The notes: generated by a model from the letters alone, not told the origin. 11,421 nt of DNA from Gp6-AA40 sp050742535 (GCA_050742535.1 JBOGIQ010000190.1:1-11421); one strand, 5' to 3'; shown: positions 1-7,803, counted from the first letter of the stretch. Numbers and translations are program-made.

Positions 1-1135
1 TCTGAAACGCGATGACCGACCCGAGCGCCGCCGCGGCGTAGACGCGCTGTTCCCGGCTTCCGCTTCGCCGCGCGCGGACGAGCGTGCGGATGATGACATA
101 CCAGAGGAACACCCATGCCGCCAGGCCAAGCACGCCGGCTTCGGTGAGGATGTGCAGCGGCGCGTTGTGCGCGTGCCAGCCACTCAGCTGAAAGTCCCGA
201 TTCGCCTGCGTGGCCGGCACCTGATAGGTGATCTTGTCAAACGTGCCGACGCCGATGCCGACGAGTGGATGCGCCTGAAACATGGCCCACGCTTCCTCCC
301 AGACCTGCAGCCGCATGTTGATTCCGGAATTCAGCGCGCGGTCGAGGAACGTCGACGCGACAAAGGTTGTGATCCGCAGGTTATTGGCGATGACGATCGC
401 TGCGCCGGCCGCCGCCGTTCCCATCAGGACCATCCATCGCCGCCAGTGTGCGGCGTTGAGGAAGCACACCACGAGCGTCGCAAGGACAAAGACGAGCAAC
501 CCCATTCGGGCCAGGAGCAGATAGTTGGCCAGGCCGACGACGACCCACACCGCGCCATAGAAGAGGGAAACCCACCACCGCTGGTCGCCGATGAATCGGG
601 CCAGGAGAAACGGCGCCAGGAGGTTGAAGACCCAGGTGATCTGGTGCTTGCCGAGCCACGTGACGGAGCGCACTTCCAGCGGGATCTGATCGAGCCCCTC
701 GTCCAGCCGCGACAGGATCACGCGAACGGCGAGCTCCAGAACCGCCAGCGCGGCCACCACCCACGTCGCGTCGAGCAGACGCGAATCCTCGAGCATCTGC
801 CCGGAGAACCACCAGAAGACGATGATGCCGCCGACGTACCCAAGCGTCAGCGCGCTGAGCGCCCGTTCCTGCGAGAGCAGGGTCGACAGGGCGAACACGG
901 CCAGTAATCCGGCGAGCGCGGAATACGCGATGGCGGCCCGCGCCGGTCGCCGTGGCCCGATCCGGCCGGCCAGGAGCATCGCCACGCACGCGAGTACGAA
1001 CGGCAGCAGATAGAGCCACGGCCATGCCTGCGCGGGAAATGGTTCGCCGAAGTTGGTGAGGCCGTCGCCGGTGACCATCAGGAAGACGCCGGCGAGGAAG
1101 CACCACCCGGCGAACCTGGCCAGGTCCGACTGCAC
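1..1135 (-). CDS. O-antigen ligase / Wzy polymerase-like membrane protein (3' end cut by window edge)
   Basis: This reading frame is open from a GTG at 1135-1133 to the left edge of the window (378 codons, no stop), so the C-terminus is missing. The protein is very hydrophobic, with about nine or ten predicted membrane helices (for example residues 11-20, 38-56, 70-87, 98-110, 123-139, 166-181, 188-207, 210-226, 236-250 and 331-349). It has hallmarks of the Wzy_C / O-antigen ligase family: an LLARMGLL segment near 206-213 where family members have an S-R-x-(G/A) motif, then a large loop with HPLVGIGVGTF at 289-299 and HAHN at 321-324, followed by LTEAGVLGLAAW. Members join undecaprenyl-linked glycan to an acceptor such as lipid A, or polymerise it, on the outer face of the inner membrane. 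Ligase and polymerase cannot be told apart here. The GTG is preferred because an in-frame TGA at 1159-1157 lies just upstream and the next Met (residue 20) would remove part of helix 1. No clear ribosome binding site is seen. Confidence 0.85.
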   Translation of the reverse strand, partial: MQSDLARFAGWCFLAGVFLMVTGDGLTNFGEPFPAQAWPWLYLLPFVLACVAMLLAGRIGPRRPARAAIAYSALAGLLAVFALSTLLSQERALSALTLGYVGGIIVFWWFSGQMLEDSRLLDATWVVAALAVLELAVRVILSRLDEGLDQIPLEVRSVTWLGKHQITWVFNLLAPFLLARFIGDQRWWVSLFYGAVWVVVGLANYLLLARMGLLVFVLATLVVCFLNAAHWRRWMVLMGTAAAGAAIVIANNLRITTFVASTFLDRALNSGINMRLQVWEEAWAMFQAHPLVGIGVGTFDKITYQVPATQANRDFQLSGWHAHNAPLHILTEAGVLGLAAWVFLWYVIIRTLVRARRSGSREQRVYAAAALGSVIAFQ

Positions 1136-1141
1136 GGGCTG

Positions 1142-1147
1142 TAGAAT
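1142..1147 (+). promoter_or_regulatory. Candidate -10 box (TAGAAT) for the ABC export operon
   Basis: TAGAAT matches the sigma-70 -10 consensus at five of six positions and ends 15 nt before the permease ATG, which predicts a leader of roughly nine bases. No convincing -35 is visible 17 bp upstream and no Shine-Dalgarno sequence precedes the ATG, as expected for a very short leader. The same 27-bp gap must also serve the divergent ligase-like gene. There, TATTCT occurs twice on the minus strand (1148-1143 and 1155-1150) and the 8-bp palindrome GAATATTC lies at 1151-1158. This call rests on sequence match only. Confidence 0.4.
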
Positions 1148-1162
1148 ACAGAATATTCACGA

Positions 1163-1972
1163 ATGGTGATCGACGCGCTCGTCGCCCCGTTCCAGGTTCT
1201 GGTACGTCAGCGGCCGGTCATCACGACCTTCGTTCAGCGCGAGATCCGTACGCGCTACGGCAGCTCCGCTCTCGGCCTCGCCTGGCCGCTGATCCGGCCG
1301 CTCAGTCTTCTCGCCCTCTACACCTTCGTCTTCTCGACGGTGATGAACGTCCGCTTCGGCGAAGACCCGCGCATCGCCAACTTCGCGTTGTATCTGTTCT
1401 GCGGGCTCATTCCGTGGCTGGCGTTTTCGGACGGGCTGTCACGGGCGACGGCCGCGATCCACGATCACGCGTCGCTGGTGAAACGGATACGCTTTCCGTC
1501 CGAGATTCTGCCGCTCCACCAGGTGCTGGTGGCGCTGGCCATCGAATCGCTTGGCCTCGTCATTTTGCTGGGCGCGCTGCTCATCAACGGACGCGTGCCT
1601 GGCTGGCCGCTGCTGGCCCTCGCCGCGATCGTCATTCCGCAGTTCCTGTTCACCACCGGCCTGGCCTGGGTGCTGGCCACGCTGTCGGTGCTCCTTGCCG
1701 ACACCCGGCAGATCGTCGCCTTCGCGCTCATGTTCTGGATGTACGCCACGCCGATCGTCTATCCGCTGGACATGGTGCCTCCGCGGCTGCAGTGGCTGTT
1801 CTGGCTGAACCCGATGACCTACGTCGTCGAGGCCTACAGAAACGCCCTCCTTGAAAACAGGGCACCGGAGCTGATGTCGTTCGCTCTCTTCTGCGCGGTG
1901 TCGCTGACCGTGTTCATCGCCGGATACTGGGTGTTCCAGCGCTCGAAGTACGAGTTCGCGGACGTGCTCTGA
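1163..1972 (+). CDS. ABC-2 type polysaccharide/polyol-phosphate export permease
   Basis: This 269-residue inner-membrane protein has about six predicted helices (near residues 40-60, 73-93, 119-140, 148-177, 183-202 and 237-257). That is the usual size and layout of Wzm/TagG/KpsM permeases. Family hallmarks are visible: the amphipathic N-terminal stretch leading into RTRYGSSALGLAWPLIRPL, the cytoplasmic coupling segment LVKRIRFPSEILPL at 105-118 that contacts the ATPase, and the C-terminal FWMYATPIVYPLDMVP (191-206) followed by LNPMTYVVEAYRNALL. It should form the membrane channel that moves undecaprenyl-linked glycan across the inner membrane. Its stop codon shares one base with the ATG of the ATPase gene (TGATG), which indicates translational coupling and a Wzm-Wzt pair. 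The start ATG lies directly after the divergent promoter region. wzm is the natural name, but the substrate (O-antigen, capsule or teichoic-acid-like polymer) cannot be read from sequence. Confidence 0.92.
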   Translation: MVIDALVAPFQVLVRQRPVITTFVQREIRTRYGSSALGLAWPLIRPLSLLALYTFVFSTVMNVRFGEDPRIANFALYLFCGLIPWLAFSDGLSRATAAIHDHASLVKRIRFPSEILPLHQVLVALAIESLGLVILLGALLINGRVPGWPLLALAAIVIPQFLFTTGLAWVLATLSVLLADTRQIVAFALMFWMYATPIVYPLDMVPPRLQWLFWLNPMTYVVEAYRNALLENRAPELMSFALFCAVSLTVFIAGYWVFQRSKYEFADVL

Positions 1973-3255
1973 TGCAGGAGCCTGTCATCGAGCTCAGCGA
2001 GGTCACGAAGTCCTTCAAGATTTACAGGAATCGCCGACACCGGGCCGTTGAAATGCTGGTGCCCGGCGCGCCGGTTCTGCACACCAATTTCCAGGCTCTC
2101 CGCGGCGTGACGCTGACGGTCGAGCGCGGCGAGACGCTCGGTGTCGTCGGTGTCAACGGTTCCGGCAAGAGCACGCTCCTGCAGATCATCGCGGGGATCG
2201 TCCGGCAGACGAGCGGGCGGGTGACGGTGCGAGGACGTGTGTCGTCCCTCCTCGAGCTGGGCGCCGGCTTTCACCCCGAGCTCACCGGCCGGGAGAACGT
2301 CGAGGTATTCGGCACGGTGATCGGGCTGACGGTCGCGGAGATTCGCCGCCGTCTGCCGGACATCGAACGTTTTGCGGCCATCGGCGAGTTCATCGACCAG
2401 CCGGTCAAGCTCTATTCGAGCGGGATGTTCATACGCCTGGCATTTGCCGCCGCGATACACGTCGATCCGGACATTCTCCTCGTGGACGAAGCGCTGGCCG
2501 TCGGCGACGCCGTCTTCCAGCACCAGTGTCTGCTGCGGATCCGCGAGATGCAGGCACACGGTACGACCATCATGTTCGTCAGCCACGAGATGGGCATGAT
2601 CAAGGCCGTCTGCTCGCGCGTCGTGCTGCTCGACGCGGGACAGATCCTCGAGGAGGGCGGGCCCGCCGAAATTACCAGCCTCTATTTCGCGCGCGCATCC
2701 GCGCAGATCGCGAACACGCAGGCGCCGCACGGTCCTGTCACCATTACGACGTCACCGGCCGAGCCACAGTTTGCAGCGGATCCGGCCTTCGATGCTCAGG
2801 TCAGGGTCTTCCGGCATGGGACGGGCGCCGCAAAGATTCGCCGCATCGAGCTGCTGGATTCGTGCGCCCGCCCGGTGACGGCGGTCGCGTTCAACGACGA
2901 GGCGATCCTTCGCGTGCACGCGGAGTTCCTTGCCGACGTTCCGAGCAGCATCGTCGGCTTTGGTTTTCGCGATCGCGCGGGAATCGAGCTGATCGGCACG
3001 AATACGTTCGAAGAAGGGATTACGCTGCCGCCCCGCTCCGCCGGCTCGACGCTCGTCGTCGACTTCCGCCTTCGCCTGCCGCTCATCCCGGGGACCTATA
3101 GCGTCAGCAGCGCCATCGCCGCGGACCGCTACACGAGGGCGTACTACGACTGGATCGACAACGCGCTGATCGTGACCGTGGCGCCGCCGGCGTCGGGGAA
3201 GGCGATTCACGGTCAGGTCTGGGTGCCCGTCGAGATCTCGGTGCACCCCTCGTGA
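1972..3255 (+). CDS. ABC transporter ATPase with C-terminal Wzt-like carbohydrate-binding domain
   Basis: This 427-residue protein has two parts. Residues 1-240 are a complete nucleotide-binding domain: Walker A GVNGSGKST (60-68), Q-loop/LLELGAGFHPELTGREN region (93-109), the shortened signature YSSGM typical of polysaccharide exporters (148-152), Walker B ILLVDE (168-173) and the H-loop His205. Residues about 265-427 are a beta-rich extension resembling the Wzt C-terminal domain, including the GxELIGTNT stretch near 337-345 and YDWIDNA near 392-398. In well-studied O-antigen exporters this domain binds the non-reducing end of the glycan and selects finished chains for export. Its presence suggests that this system exports a pre-assembled, possibly end-modified polymer. 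The gene is translationally coupled to the permease upstream and overlaps the glycosyltransferase start by four bases (GTGA). ATPase function is secure; the glycan recognised is unknown. Confidence 0.93.
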   Translation: MQEPVIELSEVTKSFKIYRNRRHRAVEMLVPGAPVLHTNFQALRGVTLTVERGETLGVVGVNGSGKSTLLQIIAGIVRQTSGRVTVRGRVSSLLELGAGFHPELTGRENVEVFGTVIGLTVAEIRRRLPDIERFAAIGEFIDQPVKLYSSGMFIRLAFAAAIHVDPDILLVDEALAVGDAVFQHQCLLRIREMQAHGTTIMFVSHEMGMIKAVCSRVVLLDAGQILEEGGPAEITSLYFARASAQIANTQAPHGPVTITTSPAEPQFAADPAFDAQVRVFRHGTGAAKIRRIELLDSCARPVTAVAFNDEAILRVHAEFLADVPSSIVGFGFRDRAGIELIGTNTFEEGITLPPRSAGSTLVVDFRLRLPLIPGTYSVSSAIAADRYTRAYYDWIDNALIVTVAPPASGKAIHGQVWVPVEISVHPS

Positions 3256-5153
3256 GCGCCGACGCGAACGATCCTCACGCTCGCCGGAGCACCGAGGAGG
3301 ATCTGCTCGCGGAGATCACCGATCTGACCTCCCTCGTCGCCGCCCAGGAACGGGCGGTTGCGGAGTCGTTCGACGAAATGCGCCGGGCGCACGCATCGCT
3401 CGGGTGGCGCGCGCAGCGCCGGTTCGAAAAAACCGGCGCGCGGCTCCTCCGCAACCCGCTGCTTCGCGAGCCGTATCGGTTCGTGCGCCGTGCATTCGAG
3501 ATTTGGGTCGATCACGGGCTCGCCTTCGTCTTCAAGTTCGCGGCGCGAAAGATCGGCTCGGCCCTGCGCGGCCGCCCGCTGACGGTCGAGGACCATACCT
3601 GGACACCGAGTCCCGGCGACTACGAGACATGGATCGCGCGAACCACGCCAAGCGCAGAGGCATATGCGGCGATGCGCGTAGAGCGGCAGAACCTCGCGGA
3701 CGCACCGCTCGTCAGCGTGCTCATCATGCCCGGCGGGGCGGCAGAGGAGCCGCGCCGCCGCACGCTCGAAAGCCTGCGCACGCAGGTCTACGACCACTGG
3801 GAAGTGTGTGACGCGCTGGAGACCGCCCGGGGCGAAGTGGTGGCGTTCGTCCACGCAGGCGACCAACTGGCCCCCGCGGCGCTCTTCGCTGTGGTGAAGC
3901 GCCTCAATGCAGATCCCCCCGCCGACATCGTCTATTCGGACCAGGATGTGATCGACGATGGAGGTCAGCGGAGCGAGCCGTTCTTCAAACCGGAGTGGGA
4001 TCCGGAGCTGCTCCTGGCCACAAACTATCTGGGACCCTTCACAGTGCTCCGCCGCGCCGTCGTGGACGACCTGGGTGGGATGCGACGTGAGTTCGGCGAT
4101 GGCCAGGTGTATGACCTGATGCTGCGCGCCAGCGAGCGCACAGACCGCATTGCCCACGTGCCGAACGTGCTCTGCCACCTGAGGCCGCGCGCGATGACGC
4201 GCGATGGCATCGTCGCGCACCACTCCGCCACCCGGGACGAAAGGCGGGCGATCGAAGCCGCGCTGATGCGGCGGCAGCGCCCGGGCTGTGCCGAGCCAAT
4301 CTTCACGAGCCGCGGGTCGCGCTGCTACGCCACGCGGTTTCAGCTGACCGGGCGGCCGCTGGTGTCGATCATCGTTCCGACGCGCAATCAGGTGGAGCTG
4401 CTGCGGACGACCATTGAGAGCATCCGCAGTCGTACGGACTACGGCTCCTACGAGATCGTGGTCGTGGACAACGGCAGCACCGAGAGCGGGGCGCTGAGCT
4501 ATCTGGCGTCGCTGGGACCGCCGGTTCATGTCCATCGGTGGCCAGATGCGTTCAATTACTCGGCGATCAACAACTTCGCGGTGCGCCTGTCGAAAGGTGA
4601 GCAGCTGCTCTTCCTCAACAACGACATCGAGATTGTCCGTCCCGACTGGCTGACGGCGCTGCTCGAATACGCGCAGGTCCCGGGTGTTGGTGCGGTGGGC
4701 GCCAAACTGCTCTACTCCGATGGGACGATCCAGCATGCCGGCGTCGTGCTCAAGCGCATCGGCGTGGCGCACCATGCGTTCCGCTGGGCGCCCAGGGAGG
4801 TCCTTGGTGTTCCGCGGCTCGCGGATCTGCCGCGGAACTGCAGCGCGGTCACCGGCGCCTGCATGCTGGTGCCGCGCCGGATCTTCGAGGAAGTCGGAGG
4901 GTTCGACGAAGAGCTGCGCGTGGTGCTCAACGACATCGATTTGTGTCTGCGCATTCGCGAGCGCGGGTATGCCGTCATCTATACGCCGCACGCGCAGCTG
5001 TACCACCACGAAGGCTCCAGCCGCGGGCGCCTGCACCCGCCTGCGGACGACGATCGATTCCTGAAACGGTGGGCCTCGCGGTTCGCGCGGGTCGATCCGT
5101 ACTACAACCCCAATCTCACCGACGTGCGCGAGGACTGGGCTGTAGACCTATAA
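3252..5153 (+). CDS. Large GT2-family glycosyltransferase with a degenerate first module and an intact second module
   Basis: This 633-residue, probably cytoplasmic or membrane-associated enzyme starts at a GTG overlapping the ATPase stop. Residues 15-60 look like a short coiled coil. Residues 152-312 match a GT2 module (SVLIMP at 155-160, IVYSDQD near 226-232, SEPFFKPEWDPELLLATNYL near 241-260). However, the segment from the first beta-strand to the donor site is missing: HWEVCDALETARGEVVAFV runs directly from the strand of HWE to the ATGEFVAL-like helix, and the usual DHDD appears as HAGD (201-204). Residues 369-590 form a full GT2 fold: SIIVPTRN, DNGS (406-409), the metal-binding NNDIE (456-460), an acceptor-side loop with TGACMLV (534-540) and the base-containing NDIDLCLRIRERG (560-572). 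It should transfer a sugar, for example a rhamnose or deoxyhexose, during assembly of the exported glycan. Only the second module looks catalytic. Donor and linkage are unknown. Confidence 0.9.
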   Translation: MSADANDPHARRSTEEDLLAEITDLTSLVAAQERAVAESFDEMRRAHASLGWRAQRRFEKTGARLLRNPLLREPYRFVRRAFEIWVDHGLAFVFKFAARKIGSALRGRPLTVEDHTWTPSPGDYETWIARTTPSAEAYAAMRVERQNLADAPLVSVLIMPGGAAEEPRRRTLESLRTQVYDHWEVCDALETARGEVVAFVHAGDQLAPAALFAVVKRLNADPPADIVYSDQDVIDDGGQRSEPFFKPEWDPELLLATNYLGPFTVLRRAVVDDLGGMRREFGDGQVYDLMLRASERTDRIAHVPNVLCHLRPRAMTRDGIVAHHSATRDERRAIEAALMRRQRPGCAEPIFTSRGSRCYATRFQLTGRPLVSIIVPTRNQVELLRTTIESIRSRTDYGSYEIVVVDNGSTESGALSYLASLGPPVHVHRWPDAFNYSAINNFAVRLSKGEQLLFLNNDIEIVRPDWLTALLEYAQVPGVGAVGAKLLYSDGTIQHAGVVLKRIGVAHHAFRWAPREVLGVPRLADLPRNCSAVTGACMLVPRRIFEEVGGFDEELRVVLNDIDLCLRIRERGYAVIYTPHAQLYHHEGSSRGRLHPPADDDRFLKRWASRFARVDPYYNPNLTDVREDWAVDL

Positions 5154-5154
5154 T
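5149..5154 (+). promoter_or_regulatory. Candidate -10 box (perfect TATAAT) for the kinase gene
   Basis: An exact TATAAT overlaps the TAA stop of the glycosyltransferase and ends 15 nt before the kinase ATG, the same spacing as the TAGAAT before the permease. A TATAAT is rare in sequence this GC-rich. No good -35 is visible and there is no Shine-Dalgarno sequence before the ATG, so a short-leader transcript beginning near 5161 is predicted. It would let the kinase be expressed separately from the export operon. This is inferred from sequence only. Confidence 0.5.
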
Positions 5155-5169
5155 CCGCGCGGCTCAACG

Positions 5170-7785
5170 ATGGCCCTTTCAACCGGCTTCCGGCTGGGAG
5201 CCTATGAGATTCTCGCCAAATTGGGTGAAGGCGGGATGGGCGAGGTGTATCGCGCGCGCGATACCCGGCTCAAGCGCGACGTCGCCATCAAGGTGCTGCC
5301 TGACGCCTTCGCCCGCGATCCCGATCGGCTGTCGCGCTTCGAGCGCGAAGCCGAAGTCCTCGCCACCCTGAATCATCCGAACGTCGCCGCCATCTACGGA
5401 TTCGAGGAAGGCGCGTCGGTCAACGGTCTCGTCCTCGAGCTCGTCGAGGGCGCGACGCTTGCGGACCGTATCGCCGGGCATCCGATGGCCGTCGACGAGG
5501 CGCTGGCGATCGCCAGACAGGTCGCGGATGCGCTCGAGGCCGCCCACGGCAAGGGCGTCGTTCATCGGGATCTCAAACCGGCGAACATCAAGATGACGCC
5601 GGGCGGCCAGGTGAAGGTGCTCGACTTCGGCCTGGCGAAGGCGATGGAGTCCGCGACGTCGGCGTCGGCCAGCGCCTCGATCTCGCCGACGATGGTCTCG
5701 CCGGCGACGCAGGCGGGAATCATCCTTGGCACGGCGGCGTACATGAGTCCCGAGCAGGCGCGCGGCAAGGCCGTCGACCAGCGTGCCGACATCTGGGCGT
5801 TCGGCTGCGTGCTGTTCGAGATGCTGACCGGCCGATCGCCGTTCGGTGTCGGCGAGACCGTGTCGGACTCGATTGCGGCGATCCTCACTCGCGAACCCGA
5901 TTGGCATGCACTGCCTGCAGTCACGCCGCCCTCTATCCGGAGGCTGCTTCGCCGCTGCCTGCAGAAGGACGTTCACCGGCGGCTGTCCCACATCGCGGAT
6001 GCGCGGCTCGAGCTGGACGACGCTGCTGTCGACGAAGCGGTGGCGGCTACAGGCTCCGTCCGGGTGAGCCCTGGTTGGCGACCGCTGGTCCCGTGGGCGA
6101 TTGCCGTCGCGGCGGTGAGTGTTGCCGCCGTGTTTCTGTGGTCTTCTCGCGGAGTCGAGCCGCCGCCGCCGCTCGCACGTCTCGAGCTGACGCTGCCTGC
6201 CAATATCGAGCTGTACAACTCGGCCCGCACGATCGCCCTGTCGCCCGACGGCAGCCGGCTCGCGTTCATCGGCGTGCTCGGCGGAGCGCGCCTGATCTAT
6301 CTGCGCCGCCTCGATCAGTTCGAGGCAATTGCGCTTAGGGGGACCGACAACGCTTCGACGGTGTTCTTCTCCGACGACGGAACGTCAGTCGGCTTTATCA
6401 CGTCACCAGGCGTGCTCAAAACGATCTCGCTCGGTGATGGCGTCGTCACCACGATCACCGACGCGGCAAGCTTTATCGGCGGTGGAGCCTGGGGTCCTGA
6501 TGGCACGCTGATCTTCCCGCGCGGCAGCACCTTGTGGCGCGTTGGGGTGGCCGGCGGTGAGCTGAAGCAGCTGACGAAGCTCGATGCCGGTCGGGGAGAG
6601 ACGCGGCACGCGTGGCCGATCGTGCTTCCGGGCGGCAAGACAATGCTCTTTGCCGTGGCGGCGGCAGGTGAGTGGCACATCGAATCGTTCGACCTGCAGG
6701 CTGGTCAGCGCCGGCCGCTGATATCGAGCGGGACGCTGCCGTTGTACGTCGACGGACATCTCGCCTACTTCAGGGACGGGCAGATCTTCTCGGTGCCGTT
6801 CAACGCCGCCGCGCTCGAGACAACCGGGCCAGCCGTACTCCTGGTCGAGGGCATTCCGGTGCTCTCTGCCGAAGTCCCCCTCGTCGATATCTCCCGGTCC
6901 GGCACGGTGGTGTATTCGGCCACGACCGCCTTCAGCACGCTGGTATCAGTCGCCCGAAACGGTGAAGAGCAGGTGCTCAACGGGGAACGCCGCACCTACA
7001 CGAATCCGAGAACGTCGCCAGACGGGCAGCGGCTCATCGTGCAGGCGGGCGATCTGTGGCTGCAGGATTTGTCGCGCGGGACATTCAGCCGGCTGACCAA
7101 CGGGTCGATATTGCCGAACGGGTTCCCGATCTGGCTGCCGGACGGACGGGTCATGTACCGAAGTTCGACCGGGCTGACAATCCAAGGTACCGGTGGTCCC
7201 GAGGACGCGGCACAGGTCGTATCCGGAACCAACGAGCTCGACTACCCGGGCGCGGTAGCACCGGACAACGATACGCTCGTCTTTCTGCGCAGCACCGAGG
7301 CGACCTCCTTCAATATCCTCACGCTGTCGCTGCGCCAGCCGTCGAACGCGAAGGCATTGCGGCAGTCGCCGGCGTACGAGAGCGGGGCACGGCTCTCACC
7401 GGACGGCCGCTGGATGACCTGGGTGTCGAACGAAAGCGGACGAAACGAGATTTACCTCTCGGCCTTTCCCGGGCCTGCAGAACGGGTCCCGGTATCGACG
7501 GACGGAGGCACGCAGGCGATCTGGAATCCGAACGGAAAGGAGATTTTTTATCGCGTTGACGACAAGATGATTGCGGTCGAAGTGACGACGAGTCCTGCGT
7601 TGAAGCTGTCGGCGCCCAAGGTGCTGTTCGAGAGCCGCTACGCCTTTGGCGCAGGCGTCACCATTCCCAATTTCGACGTCTCACGCGACGGCCAGCGCTT
7701 CATCATGGTGAAGTCGGAGTCGGGCGCGGGCCGGTTGAACGTCGTGCTGAACTGGTTTGGTCAGCATGGGATAATGCGCGACTGA
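5170..7785 (+). CDS. Transmembrane Ser/Thr protein kinase with C-terminal TolB/PD40-type beta-propeller
   Basis: This 871-residue protein has an N-terminal cytoplasmic Hanks-type kinase domain (about 12-280). Visible motifs are the glycine loop GEGGMGEVY (19-27), catalytic Lys41 in VAIKVL, HRDLKPANI (132-140, Asp134 as base), DFG (152-154) and the GTAAYMSPEQARG activation segment (187-199). All key residues are present, so it should be active. The activation loop carries a Ser/Ala/Thr-rich insert (161-181), a likely autophosphorylation site. A single helix (about 306-325) is followed by a proline run and some 540 residues with repeated SPDG-like blades (ALSPDG 356-361, TSPDGQ 615-620, LSPDGR 742-747, VSRDGQ 837-842). 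These form a WD40/TolB-like propeller predicted outside the cytoplasm, probably a ligand or protein sensor. This architecture is strongly expanded in Acidobacteriota. The gene follows the glycosyltransferase by 16 bp but has its own candidate promoter. The substrate is unknown, and control of the glycan locus is only a possibility. Confidence 0.93.
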   Translation: MALSTGFRLGAYEILAKLGEGGMGEVYRARDTRLKRDVAIKVLPDAFARDPDRLSRFEREAEVLATLNHPNVAAIYGFEEGASVNGLVLELVEGATLADRIAGHPMAVDEALAIARQVADALEAAHGKGVVHRDLKPANIKMTPGGQVKVLDFGLAKAMESATSASASASISPTMVSPATQAGIILGTAAYMSPEQARGKAVDQRADIWAFGCVLFEMLTGRSPFGVGETVSDSIAAILTREPDWHALPAVTPPSIRRLLRRCLQKDVHRRLSHIADARLELDDAAVDEAVAATGSVRVSPGWRPLVPWAIAVAAVSVAAVFLWSSRGVEPPPPLARLELTLPANIELYNSARTIALSPDGSRLAFIGVLGGARLIYLRRLDQFEAIALRGTDNASTVFFSDDGTSVGFITSPGVLKTISLGDGVVTTITDAASFIGGGAWGPDGTLIFPRGSTLWRVGVAGGELKQLTKLDAGRGETRHAWPIVLPGGKTMLFAVAAAGEWHIESFDLQAGQRRPLISSGTLPLYVDGHLAYFRDGQIFSVPFNAAALETTGPAVLLVEGIPVLSAEVPLVDISRSGTVVYSATTAFSTLVSVARNGEEQVLNGERRTYTNPRTSPDGQRLIVQAGDLWLQDLSRGTFSRLTNGSILPNGFPIWLPDGRVMYRSSTGLTIQGTGGPEDAAQVVSGTNELDYPGAVAPDNDTLVFLRSTEATSFNILTLSLRQPSNAKALRQSPAYESGARLSPDGRWMTWVSNESGRNEIYLSAFPGPAERVPVSTDGGTQAIWNPNGKEIFYRVDDKMIAVEVTTSPALKLSAPKVLFESRYAFGAGVTIPNFDVSRDGQRFIMVKSESGAGRLNVVLNWFGQHGIMRD
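7767..7775 (+). promoter_or_regulatory. Candidate extended -10 (TGGGATAAT) for the molybdenum-hydroxylase operon
   Basis: TG-n-GATAAT lies inside the last codons of the kinase gene, 28 nt before the ATG of the [2Fe-2S] subunit. It matches an extended -10 (TGn plus five of six bases). Transcription would start near 7782 and give a leader of about 20 nt that contains the AAAGGA ribosome binding site. Part of the match is constrained by kinase coding, so it may be coincidental. Confidence 0.35.
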
Positions 7786-7791
7786 TTCGAT

Positions 7792-7797
7792 AAAGGA
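7792..7797 (+). promoter_or_regulatory. Ribosome binding site (AAAGGA) of the [2Fe-2S] subunit gene
   Basis: AAAGGA sits six bases before the ATG at 7804, a good Shine-Dalgarno match and spacing. It is the only clear ribosome binding site in the window and fixes the start of the [2Fe-2S] subunit. The other plus-strand genes start either by overlap coupling or after very short leaders. Confidence 0.65.
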
Positions 7798-7803
7798 TTC
7801 CGC

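Noticed and set aside
152..907. 251-residue plus-strand frame
   Set aside because: Charged low-complexity shadow of the ligase-like gene on the other strand.
381..1160. 259-residue minus-strand frame starting at 1160
   Set aside because: It is Arg-rich and domain-free. The neighbouring minus-strand frame starting at 1135 gives a continuous polytopic membrane protein with O-antigen ligase motifs and runs through to the window edge.
2752..3246. Minus-strand frames opposite the Wzt-like C-terminal domain
   Set aside because: The plus strand reads as a continuous beta-rich domain of the expected length, and the antisense products have no features.
3213..5036. 607-residue open frame on the minus strand opposite the glycosyltransferase
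   Set aside because: Antisense to a clear GT2 enzyme, low-complexity composition, no domain seen.
6315..7232. Several short minus- and plus-strand frames inside the kinase propeller region
   Set aside because: They are out of frame with the SPDG repeats and have no start signals.
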